DNA of 64,000 nt from JBCBEX01 sp038528235 (GTDB lineage: Bacteria; Bacteroidota; Rhodothermia; Rhodothermales; Rubricoccaceae): positions 9,368-73,367 of the forward strand of contig JBCBEX010000012.1 of assembly GCA_038528235.1 (NCBI GenBank). Direction: 5' to 3'. Below are positions 27,344 to 35,429 of the stretch, one piece after another. The stretch's first letter is position 1. Every line of letters starts with the position of its first letter. Made by a program: the position numbers and the translations under genes. Below the pieces are notes generated by a model. That model had not been told where the DNA came from. It searched no databases and saw nothing but the letters and a program-made list of their open reading frames with translations.

Positions 27344-28240
27344 TCACCCGGCGGATATGGGCTTCACCCCAAACACCGTCACGCTGTAGAGACCGCCCCC
27401 GCTCGCGCGGTAGGCCCCGAGTTCGTCGGGCGACAGAAACGCTGCGAGGGCGGCGTCGGGGAGATCAAGCGGGTGAGCTGCGCGCACCTCGACCTCCTCA
27501 AAACCTACTGCTCGGAGTCCCTCGAGGTAGGCCCCTTCGTCCATCGCACCCGCTACGCAGCCCGCCCATAGCTCCGCGGAGCGCTTGACCGAAGCGGGCA
27601 GCGCACCTCGGGTAACCACGTCCGATACGCAGAAGTGTCCGCCCGGCTTCAGGACCCGCGCCATCTCGGCAAACGCCTGCGCCTTGTCCGGGACGAGGTT
27701 GAGCACGCAGTTGGAGATCGCCACGTCGATGCTGTCGCTTTCTACAGGTAGCGCCTCGATCTCGCCGAGCCGAAACGCGACGTTGGTGTAGCCGAGCGCC
27801 CCGGTGTTGGTACGGGCTTTCTCGACCATTTCGGGCGTCATATCCACCCCAATTACGAACCCGTCACCGCCGACAACCCGCCGTGCGATGAAGGCATCGA
27901 CACCCGCTCCGCTACCGAGATCGAGCACGGTGTCGCCCGGGGCGAGTTCTGCGAGGTCTGTGGGCACCCCACAGCCTAGCTGGAGATCGGCGTCAGCGAG
28001 GTACCCATCGGTCCCGACATACCCGTCGCCGATGAAGTTGACTCCGTCGTTGGCATCCCCGCCGCAGGCGGGGCCGCAGCAGCCCTCGGAGTTGGTCTCG
28101 CCGACCGCCACCGCAGCGTATTGCGCGCGGACGGAGGCGCGGACTGCGTCGGCATCGGAGCGATCAACGGAGGCCGATTCGTAAGAGGTAGCTGGGCTGC
28201 AGCACGCTGCGGTGTCTCGGATGGTTGCAGTGGTAGACAT
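27344..28240 (-). CDS. arsM: Arsenite S-adenosylmethionine methyltransferase ArsM
   Basis: Methylates As(III) stepwise to methylated, partly volatile species using SAM and thiols. It has 298 residues from the ATG at 28240. The SAM-binding motif is VLDLGSGAGVDAF (residues 105-117). The As(III)-binding cysteines expected of the family are present at Cys54/55 (GCCGPACG), Cys90 (LGCGVPT), Cys178 (SNCVLNLVPDK) and Cys228 (WAGCVAGA). An extra pair, Cys13-Cys14, lies at the N-terminus. It follows arsR by 4 nt, so co-transcription is nearly certain. Confidence 0.95.
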   Translation of the reverse strand: MSTTATIRDTAACCSPATSYESASVDRSDADAVRASVRAQYAAVAVGETNSEGCCGPACGGDANDGVNFIGDGYVGTDGYLADADLQLGCGVPTDLAELAPGDTVLDLGSGAGVDAFIARRVVGGDGFVIGVDMTPEMVEKARTNTGALGYTNVAFRLGEIEALPVESDSIDVAISNCVLNLVPDKAQAFAEMARVLKPGGHFCVSDVVTRGALPASVKRSAELWAGCVAGAMDEGAYLEGLRAVGFEEVEVRAAHPLDLPDAALAAFLSPDELGAYRASGGGLYSVTVFGVKPISAG

Positions 28241-28244
28241 AGCA

Positions 28245-28547
28245 TTAACAGCAAGAAGATTGGAGTGCCGTGAATAGATCACCGAAAGCAGACTGGACAC
28301 GACGAAGAGTTACCCCATCAAGGCAGTAACAGGTGCGCGGGCCGTCGACGGTGCCCTGCACGAGCCCCGCCTCGCGCAACACTTTGAGGTGCTGCGAGAC
28401 GGTCGATTGGGCGAGCGGCAGCACCTCCACGATCTCGCCACACACGCACGTGCCACGTGCGGCGAGAGCTCGGAGGATGGCGATGCGCGCCGGGTGCCCC
28501 AGAGCCTTGCCCCAGAGCGCGAGTTGCTCGTTAGTCGTCGTGTCCAT
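28245..28547 (-). CDS. arsR: ArsR/SmtB family arsenite-responsive repressor
   Basis: A 100-residue winged-helix repressor that leaves DNA when As(III) binds. The recognition helix region is LPLAQSTVSQHLKVLREAGLV (residues about 43-63). The metal site is CVC (Cys34, Cys36) before it, as in alpha-3-type ArsR. Additional cysteines occur at 73, 75, 99 and 100. The ATG at 28547 is preferred; a longer frame would run into the operator. It is first in the arsR-arsM-peptide unit and probably autoregulated through the inverted repeat just upstream. Confidence 0.93.
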   Translation of the reverse strand: MDTTTNEQLALWGKALGHPARIAILRALAARGTCVCGEIVEVLPLAQSTVSQHLKVLREAGLVQGTVDGPRTCYCLDGVTLRRVQSAFGDLFTALQSSCC

Positions 28548-28552
28548 GTCTT

Positions 28553-28579
28553 TTATCGTTGATCGACGATGTACGATAA
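28553..28579. promoter_or_regulatory. Candidate ArsR operator and promoter
   Basis: TTATCGT (28553-28559) and ACGATAA (28573-28579) form a perfect 7-bp inverted repeat with 13 nt between, 6-32 bp upstream of the arsR start. The inner ATCGTTGATCGACGAT is nearly palindromic too. On the minus strand a TTGCAG...TTATCG pair with about 16-17 bp spacing could be a promoter whose -10 overlaps the repeat. A weaker related repeat (TCATCGT...GCGATAA) lies at 28606-28625. Confidence 0.6.
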
Positions 28580-28630
28580 CAAGGAAACAGGCACCCTGCA
28601 AGTTTTCATCGTAAAAAAGCGATAAGATGA

Positions 28631-29566
28631 TTACTCGCCGGCGCTGCTCCCCGGTACTGGGGCCCCCGTGGCATTGAGGCGGATGCGATAGAGGCTCGTC
28701 CCTGAGGTAATGTAGAGCGTGCGGCGGTCGTCGTCGCCCCAGGCGCAGTTGGTGGTTTGCTCCGGCACCGCGATCTCATCGATGAGCGTGCCATCGGGCG
28801 CGAGGATGCTCACGCCGACCGGCGAGGTGACGTAGAGCCGCCCCTCGGTGTCGAGCTTCAGCCCGTCCGTGTAGCCCTCGGCGCCGGCAAACGTCTCGGA
28901 GCCGAGATTGGCCAGTTCGCGCATGTGCGTGAGCGCGTAGCCCCCGGTCAGGTCGCCGTCGAGGTCGAAGGCGAAGAGCTGCCGGGTGGCGGAGTTGGTG
29001 ACGTAGAGCGTCTGCTCGTCGAGCGACAGCGCGATGCCGTTTGGGCGGTGCAGCGCCATGTCGAGGAGCGTCAGCGTTCCGTCAGGCGCGAGATGGTAGA
29101 TGCCCGAGAAGCCAAGCTGCGGATCGGCCTGGCTGACGCCGTAGGGCGGGTCAGTGAAGAACACCGAGCCGTCCGAATGCACGGCGATGTCGTTGGGGCT
29201 GTTGATCTGCATCTCGCCATAGGTATCCGCGAGCGTCGTCTGCACGTGCGGTGCGTCGAGGCGCGCGAGTTGGCGATAGCCGTGCTGGGCGAGAAGGAGC
29301 CGCCCCTCCGCGTCGAGGGCGAGGCCGTTGCTGTTGCCCGACGGGTGGAGGTAGGGCGAAACCCCATCGTCATCAGCGTAGCGATAGACGGTGTTGCCGG
29401 GGATGTCGCTGAAGAGCAGCGCGCCGTCCTTCCAGACCGGTCCCTCCACAAACAAGAAGCCCGTCGCCACCCGCTCCACCTCCGCGCCCTCCGGCACGGA
29501 CGATGTCATGGGCTGGGCAACGACGGGCAGCGCGATCAGCGCGACGAGGAGCGAGAAGAGGCGCAT
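28631..29566 (-). CDS. Secreted SMP-30/gluconolactonase-like beta-propeller
   Basis: 311 residues. The start at 29566 gives a signal peptide (MRLFSLLVALIALPVVAQ). The six-bladed propeller of the SMP-30/LRE family is shown by FLFVEGPVWKDGALLFSDIP (Glu metal ligand), SGNSNGLALDAEGRLLLAQHG, INSPNDIAVHSDGSVFFTDP (Asn/Asp ligands), HRPNGIALSLDEQTLYVTNS and YTDGLKLDTEGRLYVTS. Family members hydrolyse sugar lactones or related esters with a divalent metal. The substrate is unknown. It precedes arsR with its own promoter and shows no link to arsenic. Confidence 0.86.
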   Translation of the reverse strand: MRLFSLLVALIALPVVAQPMTSSVPEGAEVERVATGFLFVEGPVWKDGALLFSDIPGNTVYRYADDDGVSPYLHPSGNSNGLALDAEGRLLLAQHGYRQLARLDAPHVQTTLADTYGEMQINSPNDIAVHSDGSVFFTDPPYGVSQADPQLGFSGIYHLAPDGTLTLLDMALHRPNGIALSLDEQTLYVTNSATRQLFAFDLDGDLTGGYALTHMRELANLGSETFAGAEGYTDGLKLDTEGRLYVTSPVGVSILAPDGTLIDEIAVPEQTTNCAWGDDDRRTLYITSGTSLYRIRLNATGAPVPGSSAGE

Positions 29567-29633
29567 GGTACTCAGCGGGTAATCAATCAGGGCGACCCTG
29601 CAAGGTAGAGCGTGCCGCCATGTTGCGGTCGGC

Positions 29634-30614
29634 CTACTGGATCCCAATGAAGTCAATCCACGGGCGCACGGGTCCTGCTTCGAGCTGACCACCTCTCGTC
29701 ACTTCGAGATGGATGACCCTGCGTTTTTCCATCTCCGTCTCAGCACATTTGTGGATGAGGTCGATGGCTGGTTGCACCGCCTCCCACAACGCATCGTCTT
29801 CCACAAACGACTGGAGAAATGCGCACTCGCGCACAAAGCGGTCACAGCGCTCCGAGTTCATCGAACTGCGACTGTGGTCGAGTATGCGTCCTACCATCGC
29901 CAGGTCGTACGCCCGCCCCAGACACCCTAGCCGGTACCACGCTCTTTGGCTCACCACGCTTTTGTCGATCGTTTCGACAACGCGGCGGTGCTTCTCTCCG
30001 CCGAGCCGACTAAGCTCAACTGCAACCCATCCGGTGTGCCAATGCGATAGGCGGAAGCCACCGCGATAGTCAGAGTACTTCCTCGAATAGCCTGTGCACG
30101 ACAACCAGTCCTCGGTCAGTCGGTCTTTATACCGGTACCGATGGGCTACAGCGGCGAATGGATCTGGGTAGTTACTGATCTTTGTGGGCGGCGGACTGTG
30201 GAGCCACTCGACTCGCCTTACATAGACCTCGTTCGCCCCGACGTTTTCCATTTCGCACCCTCTCATCAGTTCGAGGATAGGTTGGAGGTGGCGTAGGAGC
30301 GCGCCGTCATCAATGACTTCGGACATGAACGCTACGCTTTCCCGATATACCTCGCAATCTGCGGCTTTGTATACACGCCCGTACTCTGTTTCGTGACGAC
30401 TCGCCAGGTTGAGTTGATAGCCTCTCGCAAGCCAGGCCAGCCTCCTCAGCGCAGGAACGCTGACGCTGCGTTCATCCAGAAAGCAGGTAACGTGTCCAGG
30501 ATCTGTGCGAACAAGCCGCAGGGTGACCTTCGACGGTCCCCCTCGTCGTGGCTCGTCCGAGCCCCTGCGCAGGTAAGCAACGTGCAGGCGATCACAGTAG
30601 GATGATGGCGCCAT
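29634..30614 (-). CDS. Unrecognised protein with an internal duplication
   Basis: 326 residues, not assigned to any family I know. There is no signal peptide or membrane helix. Residues about 48-120 and 218-290 are homologous to each other: each has a KSV/RSV-S start, then R-L-x-x-L-x-R-x-Y-x-L, a Cys, RE-x-AF, DD-x-AL, Q-P-x-x-x-L and a closing Cys. A different segment with several Tyr and Trp residues (about 145-200) separates the two copies. Composition is less GC-rich than neighbours. It may be a recently acquired or fast-evolving cytoplasmic protein; function unknown. Confidence 0.65.
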   Translation of the reverse strand: MAPSSYCDRLHVAYLRRGSDEPRRGGPSKVTLRLVRTDPGHVTCFLDERSVSVPALRRLAWLARGYQLNLASRHETEYGRVYKAADCEVYRESVAFMSEVIDDGALLRHLQPILELMRGCEMENVGANEVYVRRVEWLHSPPPTKISNYPDPFAAVAHRYRYKDRLTEDWLSCTGYSRKYSDYRGGFRLSHWHTGWVAVELSRLGGEKHRRVVETIDKSVVSQRAWYRLGCLGRAYDLAMVGRILDHSRSSMNSERCDRFVRECAFLQSFVEDDALWEAVQPAIDLIHKCAETEMEKRRVIHLEVTRGGQLEAGPVRPWIDFIGIQ

Positions 30615-30724
30615 CGGGTATGGAGAGCGAGTGGGTATTCACCTTCTATGTTGGACAACAAGTGTGCCTGACAGACTCCTGGCACACGGCCCTCGTACGC
30701 TGGCAAGGCTTCACCTACCGCTAA
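30602..30724 (+). CDS. Possible 40-residue ORF or gene remnant
   Basis: A short frame from the ATG at 30602 reads protein-like near its end (WVFTFYVGQQVCLTDSWHT) and stops 120 nt before uvrA. It overlaps the start of the unknown minus-strand gene by a few bases. The VGQQV piece faintly recalls small SH3-like folds, but the evidence is thin. It may be a true small gene, a truncated remnant, or chance. Confidence 0.2.
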   Translation: MMAPSGMESEWVFTFYVGQQVCLTDSWHTALVRWQGFTYR

Positions 30725-30844
30725 CCTCGGCGGCGGAACGTGTGGTTTTCAGCGCGGGTTGAAAGTCTGTTCCACCAGCGCGGCGCTTCACGCATGCACC
30801 GCGTGCTCTTCGCCCGCCCCTCCGCCCTACCCACGCGAGTCTTC

Positions 30845-33799
30845 ATGGACGACCGGATCATCATCCGCGGTGCCCGCGAGCACAACCTCCAGAACGTCGA
30901 CCTCGACCTGCCGCGCAACGCGCTCGTGGTGTTCACGGGCCTCAGCGGCTCGGGCAAGTCGTCGCTCGCCTTCGACACGATCTACGCTGAGGGGCAGCGG
31001 CGCTACATGGAGTCGCTGAGCGCCTACGCGCGGCAGTTCCTCGGCCAGATGGAGCGCCCCGACGTGGACTTCATCGACGGCCTAAGCCCCGTCATCGCCA
31101 TCGAGCAGAAAACGGTCAGCCGCAACCCGCGCTCGACCGTCGGCACGGTGACGGAGATCTACGACTTCCTGCGCCTCCTCTTCGCACGAGCGGGCACGGC
31201 GTACTCGTACGAGACGGGCCACCGCATGGTGCGGCAGTCAGACGACGAGATCATCGACCAGATCGTGGCGCTCCCTGAGGGCACGAAACTCTCAATCCTC
31301 GCACCGGTGGTGCGCGGACGCAAGGGGCACTACCGCGACCTCTTCGAGCAGATCGCCAAGCAGGGCTTCGAGCGCGTCCGCGTCGATGGGAAGAGCCGCC
31401 CCATCGTTGCGGGGATGAAGGTGGACCGCTACAAGATCCACGACATCGAGGTCGTCGTCGACCGCGTCAAGATCAAGGACGGCATCCGACCGCGCGTGGC
31501 GCAGTCCGTGGAGGTCGCGCTCGGGATGGGCGGCGGCTCGCTGATCGTCGAGATCGCGGAGGCACCCACATCTGAACAGGGGGGCGACGTGACAGCGGGC
31601 GACCGGCTGATGAGCCGCCACCTCACCGACCCCGCGACGGGGCTGAGCTATGACGACCCCTCGCCGAACACGTTCAGCTTTAACTCGCCCTACGGCGCGT
31701 GCCCGCACTGCTCGGGCCTCGGCACCGTTCGCGCCATCGACCGCGACCTCGTCGTCCCGAACCCGGAGAAGACGATTGCGCAGGGGGCCATCGCCCCGCT
31801 CGGCAAGCCGCGCGACATCTGGACGTTCGCGCAATTGGAGGCCGTCGCGCAGGCCTACGGGTTCGACTTCGAGACGCCGTGGCAGGACCTCACCGCGAAG
31901 CAGCAGACGGTGATCCTCAGCGGCGCGGGCGACGAGCAGTTCGACATCGTCTACCAGTACAAAGGCCGCGAGGTCAAGTACGAGCACCGCTTCGGCGGCG
32001 TGATTCAGCACATCGAGCACACGCGCGAGAACACGTCGAGCAAGAAGCAGCGCGAGTGGGCGGACGCGTTCATGCGCCAGCAGCCCTGCCCCGAGTGCGG
32101 CGGCGGGCGGCTCAACCCCATCGCGCTCAGCTACAAAATCGGCGACCCGGACGGCGAAGAAGCCAACATCGACGACCTCGTCAAGCAAGACCTCCGCAGC
32201 CTGCGCGCCTTCTTCGACCGCGTACAATTTGCCGAGCGGCAGGCGCTCATCGCTGCGCCCATCGTGAAGGAGATCCGCGAACGCCTCGACTTTCTACTCA
32301 ACGTCGGGCTCGACTACCTCACGCTCGACCGCCCCGCGCGGACGCTCTCCGGCGGCGAGAGCCAGCGCATCCGCCTCGCCACGCAGATCGGCACGCAGCT
32401 CACGGGCGTCCTCTACGTCCTCGACGAGCCCAGTATCGGCCTGCACCCACGCGACAATGACCGGCTCATCGGCTCGCTCGAAAACCTACGTGACCTGGGC
32501 AACTCGGTCCTCGTGGTGGAGCACGACCGCGAGATGATCGAGGCGGCCGACTTCGTGGTCGACATCGGCCCCGGCGCGGGCGAGTACGGCGGGACCATCC
32601 TCGCTGCTGCCGAACCCAGCAAGCTCCCGCGCAATGGCGAGGCAAGCCTGACGACGGCCTACCTCCTCGGCGACCGCCGCATCCCGCTTCCCGATGACCG
32701 CCGCGCGGGCACGGGCGAGACGCTCCGCCTCACGGGCGCGCGCGGGCACAACCTCCAGGACGTCGACCTCGCCCTCCCGCTCGGCACGTTCACCTGCGTC
32801 ACGGGCGTCTCCGGCTCGGGCAAGTCAAGCCTCATCAACCAGACGCTCTACCCGCTCCTCGCCGCGCACTACCACAAGGCGCAGGCCGTGCCCCTCCCCT
32901 ACCGCGACATCGAGGGGCTCGACCACATCGACAAGGTCATTGCCATCGACCAGGCACCGATCGGTCGGACGCCGCGCTCGAACCCGGCGACCTACACGGG
33001 GCTGTTTTCGCTCATCCGCGATCTCTTCGCGCGGACGCCCGAGGCGCAGCTGCGCGGCTACAAGCCGGGGCGGTTCTCGTTCAACGTGAAGGGCGGGCGC
33101 TGCGAGACCTGCGGCGGCGCGGGCGTGGTGAAGCTGGAGATGAACTTCCTGCCGGACGTCTACGTGGAGTGCGAGACGTGCAAGGGCAAGCGCTACAACC
33201 CCGAGACGCTCGACGTGCGCTTCAAGGGCAAGAACATCGCCGAGGTGCTCGCGATGCCGGTCTCGGACGCGCTGGTGTTCTTCGAGAACGTCCCCCGTAT
33301 CGCGCGCAAGCTGCGCACCCTCGACGCCGTCGGCCTCGGCTACATCCGACTGGGCCAGGCCGCGACGACGCTCTCGGGCGGCGAGGCGCAGCGCGTGAAG
33401 CTCGCCAAGGAGCTCTCGCGCCCCGGCACCGGCCAGACGCTCTACATCCTCGACGAGCCGACGACGGGCCTCCACTTCGAGGACATCCGGCACCTACTCG
33501 CCGTCCTGAAGGCGCTCGTGGACAAGGGCAACACGGTCCTCGTGATCGAGCACAACATGGACGTGGCGAAGGTGGCCGACCACATCGTGGACCTCGGCCC
33601 CGACGGCGGCACAGGCGGTGGGCGCATCGTATTCACAGGCACGCCAGAGCAACTAGCGCAGGCCGACACGGCCACGGCGCGGTTCATGCGCGAGGAGCTC
33701 GCCCGCCACGCCTCCGGCGACGGCGCCGCTGACGTCTCCATCGAGTTGGATGACCTTCTGAGCGAGGACGACTCGGACGTGCCAGACGAGGAGGAGTAA
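30845..33799 (+). CDS. uvrA: Excinuclease ABC subunit A
   Basis: DNA-damage recognition ATPase of nucleotide excision repair, acting with UvrB and UvrC. It has 984 residues. Two ABC modules carry Walker A motifs GLSGSGKSS (near residue 32) and GVSGSGKSS (near 655), and signature motifs TLSGGESQRIRLA and TLSGGEAQRVKLA. The zinc fingers are CPHC...CPEC in the first half and CETCGGAG...CETCKGKRY in the second. The start at 30845 (MDDRIIIRGAREHNL) is the conserved one. No obvious LexA box was seen upstream. Confidence 0.97.
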   Translation: MDDRIIIRGAREHNLQNVDLDLPRNALVVFTGLSGSGKSSLAFDTIYAEGQRRYMESLSAYARQFLGQMERPDVDFIDGLSPVIAIEQKTVSRNPRSTVGTVTEIYDFLRLLFARAGTAYSYETGHRMVRQSDDEIIDQIVALPEGTKLSILAPVVRGRKGHYRDLFEQIAKQGFERVRVDGKSRPIVAGMKVDRYKIHDIEVVVDRVKIKDGIRPRVAQSVEVALGMGGGSLIVEIAEAPTSEQGGDVTAGDRLMSRHLTDPATGLSYDDPSPNTFSFNSPYGACPHCSGLGTVRAIDRDLVVPNPEKTIAQGAIAPLGKPRDIWTFAQLEAVAQAYGFDFETPWQDLTAKQQTVILSGAGDEQFDIVYQYKGREVKYEHRFGGVIQHIEHTRENTSSKKQREWADAFMRQQPCPECGGGRLNPIALSYKIGDPDGEEANIDDLVKQDLRSLRAFFDRVQFAERQALIAAPIVKEIRERLDFLLNVGLDYLTLDRPARTLSGGESQRIRLATQIGTQLTGVLYVLDEPSIGLHPRDNDRLIGSLENLRDLGNSVLVVEHDREMIEAADFVVDIGPGAGEYGGTILAAAEPSKLPRNGEASLTTAYLLGDRRIPLPDDRRAGTGETLRLTGARGHNLQDVDLALPLGTFTCVTGVSGSGKSSLINQTLYPLLAAHYHKAQAVPLPYRDIEGLDHIDKVIAIDQAPIGRTPRSNPATYTGLFSLIRDLFARTPEAQLRGYKPGRFSFNVKGGRCETCGGAGVVKLEMNFLPDVYVECETCKGKRYNPETLDVRFKGKNIAEVLAMPVSDALVFFENVPRIARKLRTLDAVGLGYIRLGQAATTLSGGEAQRVKLAKELSRPGTGQTLYILDEPTTGLHFEDIRHLLAVLKALVDKGNTVLVIEHNMDVAKVADHIVDLGPDGGTGGGRIVFTGTPEQLAQADTATARFMREELARHASGDGAADVSIELDDLLSEDDSDVPDEEE

Positions 33800-33926
33800 C
33801 AGGTAGCGCTTCAGCCGCGCAACGTAGCGAAACGGCTGGACGAGGCAGCGTAGACGCTTTCGGTGGACAGAGACAAAGCGTTATGTCGGCCTGCGAGCGC
33901 GGGTCATGCGTCTCCTTAACTGAGCA

Positions 33927-34343
33927 CTACCTGAAGACCTCGATCTTATAATCGAGGTTCAGCTCAATTGGCTCGGATGTTTCGTCTTGTTGGAAGTAGA
34001 GGTAATGCAACCCCTGTGGGATCGTGGTTTCTCCGACGACATCTCCCCCTGAGCCTCTCAAGAACATGTTCCTATCCATCGCGTCGTCAAGCCCCTCAGA
34101 GAGGGCCCCAGCTTGAGCTTGCTCGTGTTCCTCTGGATTGAGCCAGAAAGCGACTACTGGAAGTCCATTCTCTTCAGAGATAGTAACACGGATTCTACGG
34201 TCCTCGAATGGACGAATGTCGTCGATGTAGGCTTGTCCAACTGGGATTATCAGATGCCCACTGTCGGCAGTTTGCCATCGTGGGTCAGGGCTACAGCCTA
34301 CAGCTATCACTGCTGTGACGAGAAGCGTAAATCTAGGCTTCAT
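33927..34343 (-). CDS. Small predicted lipoprotein, function unknown
   Basis: 138 residues from the ATG at 34343. The N-terminus MKPRFTLLVTAVIAVGCSPD has a lipobox (AVGC), so it is probably lipidated at Cys18 and anchored in a membrane. The rest is acidic, with no recognised domain; IPVGQAYIDDIRPFEDRRIRV and GLHYLYFQQDET suggest a beta-rich fold. Composition is less GC-rich than the core genes. It is convergent with uvrA and has no operon partner. Confidence 0.7.
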   Translation of the reverse strand: MKPRFTLLVTAVIAVGCSPDPRWQTADSGHLIIPVGQAYIDDIRPFEDRRIRVTISEENGLPVVAFWLNPEEHEQAQAGALSEGLDDAMDRNMFLRGSGGDVVGETTIPQGLHYLYFQQDETSEPIELNLDYKIEVFR

Positions 34344-34444
34344 CCCAGGTGTGCCAAATAGATTCAAGTGTAGACGGGCTGTCAGAGACGAATAATTACG
34401 GACTATAGCGGTATTCAGTAGCGTTGAGAGGCTACCCAAGAAGT

Positions 34445-34530
34445 TCTCCCCCTGGTCAGGGGGAGACAGAGGGGGTTGCTGACCGAAGCTCGATGATCGA
34501 CCACCCCCAGCCCCTCCTGTCCAGGAGGGG
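34445..34530. repeat. REP-like element with two G/C-tract hairpins
   Basis: Two perfect inverted repeats flank a 44-nt spacer: TCTCCCCCTG (34445-34454) with CAGGGGGAGA (34457-34466), and CCCCTCCTG (34511-34519) with CAGGAGGGG (34522-34530). GGGGGT (34470-34475) can pair with ACCCCC (34503-34508) to close a larger structure. It occupies most of the non-coding space upstream of the lipoprotein gene and downstream of the 59-residue gene. Confidence 0.65.
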
Positions 34531-34614
34531 AGCTATCAGTGCCTGTGCATTCTGCTGTATGCATCGATAAGGCATGTCGCAATACGGATCATGTCCATAT
34601 AATGTGCATCGGCG

Positions 34615-34794
34615 TCAGACCTGCTCGAACGGATCCTCGTTGGTGATCTCGCCGGAGGGACGTTCGAAGTAGAGCCGCCCGTGGTGGCTGTAGGCGTTGG
34701 GAATGCCGAGGGCACGGTTGCCAATGTGGGTTAGCTCGGTAGCCTCGCGGTGGGCGTCCAGGCTGAGGTGTCCGTTTTCTTTGGACTGCTCCAT
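34615..34794 (-). CDS. Small protein (59 residues), third gene of the DUF4160/DUF2442 operon
   Basis: Starts 10 nt after the DUF2442 stop on the same strand (MEQSKENGHLSLDAHREATE) and reads as a sensible protein to its end (FERPSGEITNEDPFEQV). The middle part (THIGNRALGIPNAYSHHGRL) is balanced in composition, unlike chance frames in this DNA. No family was recognised. Its tight spacing makes co-translation with DUF2442 and DUF4160 likely, so it may be part of the same module. Confidence 0.55.
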   Translation of the reverse strand: MEQSKENGHLSLDAHREATELTHIGNRALGIPNAYSHHGRLYFERPSGEITNEDPFEQV

Positions 34795-34803
34795 CGAACT
34801 CGC

Positions 34804-35160
34804 TCACGCAGGCGTTCCAGCGGCATACACCGTGTCCCGCGAGAGGTCGGCACCGGACGCCCATCCAATACCGCCGCCGTCGTTGATGGGCTGAACGCGG
34901 CGAAACGCGACGGCGTCTCTCAACGGACGAAACACACCCCGGTCCAGTAGGGGCGTACAGTCGAAGCGGCGGACCTCGCCTGTAGCAAAGGTCACGCGGA
35001 GCAGGTAGCCGTCGAGCGGCTCGACGCGCTCGATGCGCGGGGCCAGCGGGCGCGGACCGTAGACGATAGGGTCGCCGTCCTCGGTCGTGTCCGGGAGGTC
35101 GCACGCCCACGCGGGCTTCGATCCATGCGCGGGGGTCGGTTGGGTCAGGGTATCGCTCAT
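34804..35160 (-). CDS. DUF2442 domain protein
   Basis: 118 residues from the ATG at 35160. Residues about 38-112 match the DUF2442 pattern: PRIERVEPLDGYLLRVTFAT, GEVRRFDCTPLLDRGVFRPL and the closing GIGWASGADLSRDTVY. The first 35 residues are polar and probably flexible. DUF2442 genes are very often fused or adjacent to DUF4160, and the pair is discussed as a possible toxin-antitoxin-like or accessory module. Here the start ATG overlaps the DUF4160 stop by 4 nt (ATGA). Confidence 0.88.
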   Translation of the reverse strand: MSDTLTQPTPAHGSKPAWACDLPDTTEDGDPIVYGPRPLAPRIERVEPLDGYLLRVTFATGEVRRFDCTPLLDRGVFRPLRDAVAFRRVQPINDGGGIGWASGADLSRDTVYAAGTPA

Positions 35161-35429
35161 CGCCTCAGCGGCTCGATGGTACCGGGTTGCTCGTTGTTCA
35201 CAGCACGCTCCCAAGCTTGTTCCAGCGCCTCGGCGCGCAGTTCAGCCCACGCCTGCACGAGACGAACTTGCCGACGCGGGAGTGATCCGGCGAGGATCTC
35301 GGCGTCAGGAATGGAAAAGCCCGCTTCGTCGCCGCCATACTGTGCATGGAAGTGTGGAGCATTGTAACGGCCGGTCTCGCTCCAGTAGAGATAGATGGCG
35401 ATGCCGAAGAATTCGGAGAGGCGGGGCAT
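35157..35429 (-). CDS. DUF4160 domain protein
   Basis: 90 residues from the ATG at 35429. It has the family's core FFGIAIYLYWSETGRYNAPHFHAQYGGDEAGFSI (residues about 7-40), with the conserved P-H-F-H motif, followed by a helical C-terminus with the repeated L-x-x-A-W-x-E pattern. It is first in a three-gene operon and overlaps DUF2442 by 4 nt. The biochemical role of the family is not established. Confidence 0.88.
   Translation of the reverse strand: MPRLSEFFGIAIYLYWSETGRYNAPHFHAQYGGDEAGFSIPDAEILAGSLPRRQVRLVQAWAELRAEALEQAWERAVNNEQPGTIEPLRR

Noticed and set aside
34589..35110. A 173-residue minus-strand frame across the DUF2442 gene
   Set aside because: It lies in another frame of DUF2442 and the 59-residue gene and has Arg/Pro-rich chance composition.
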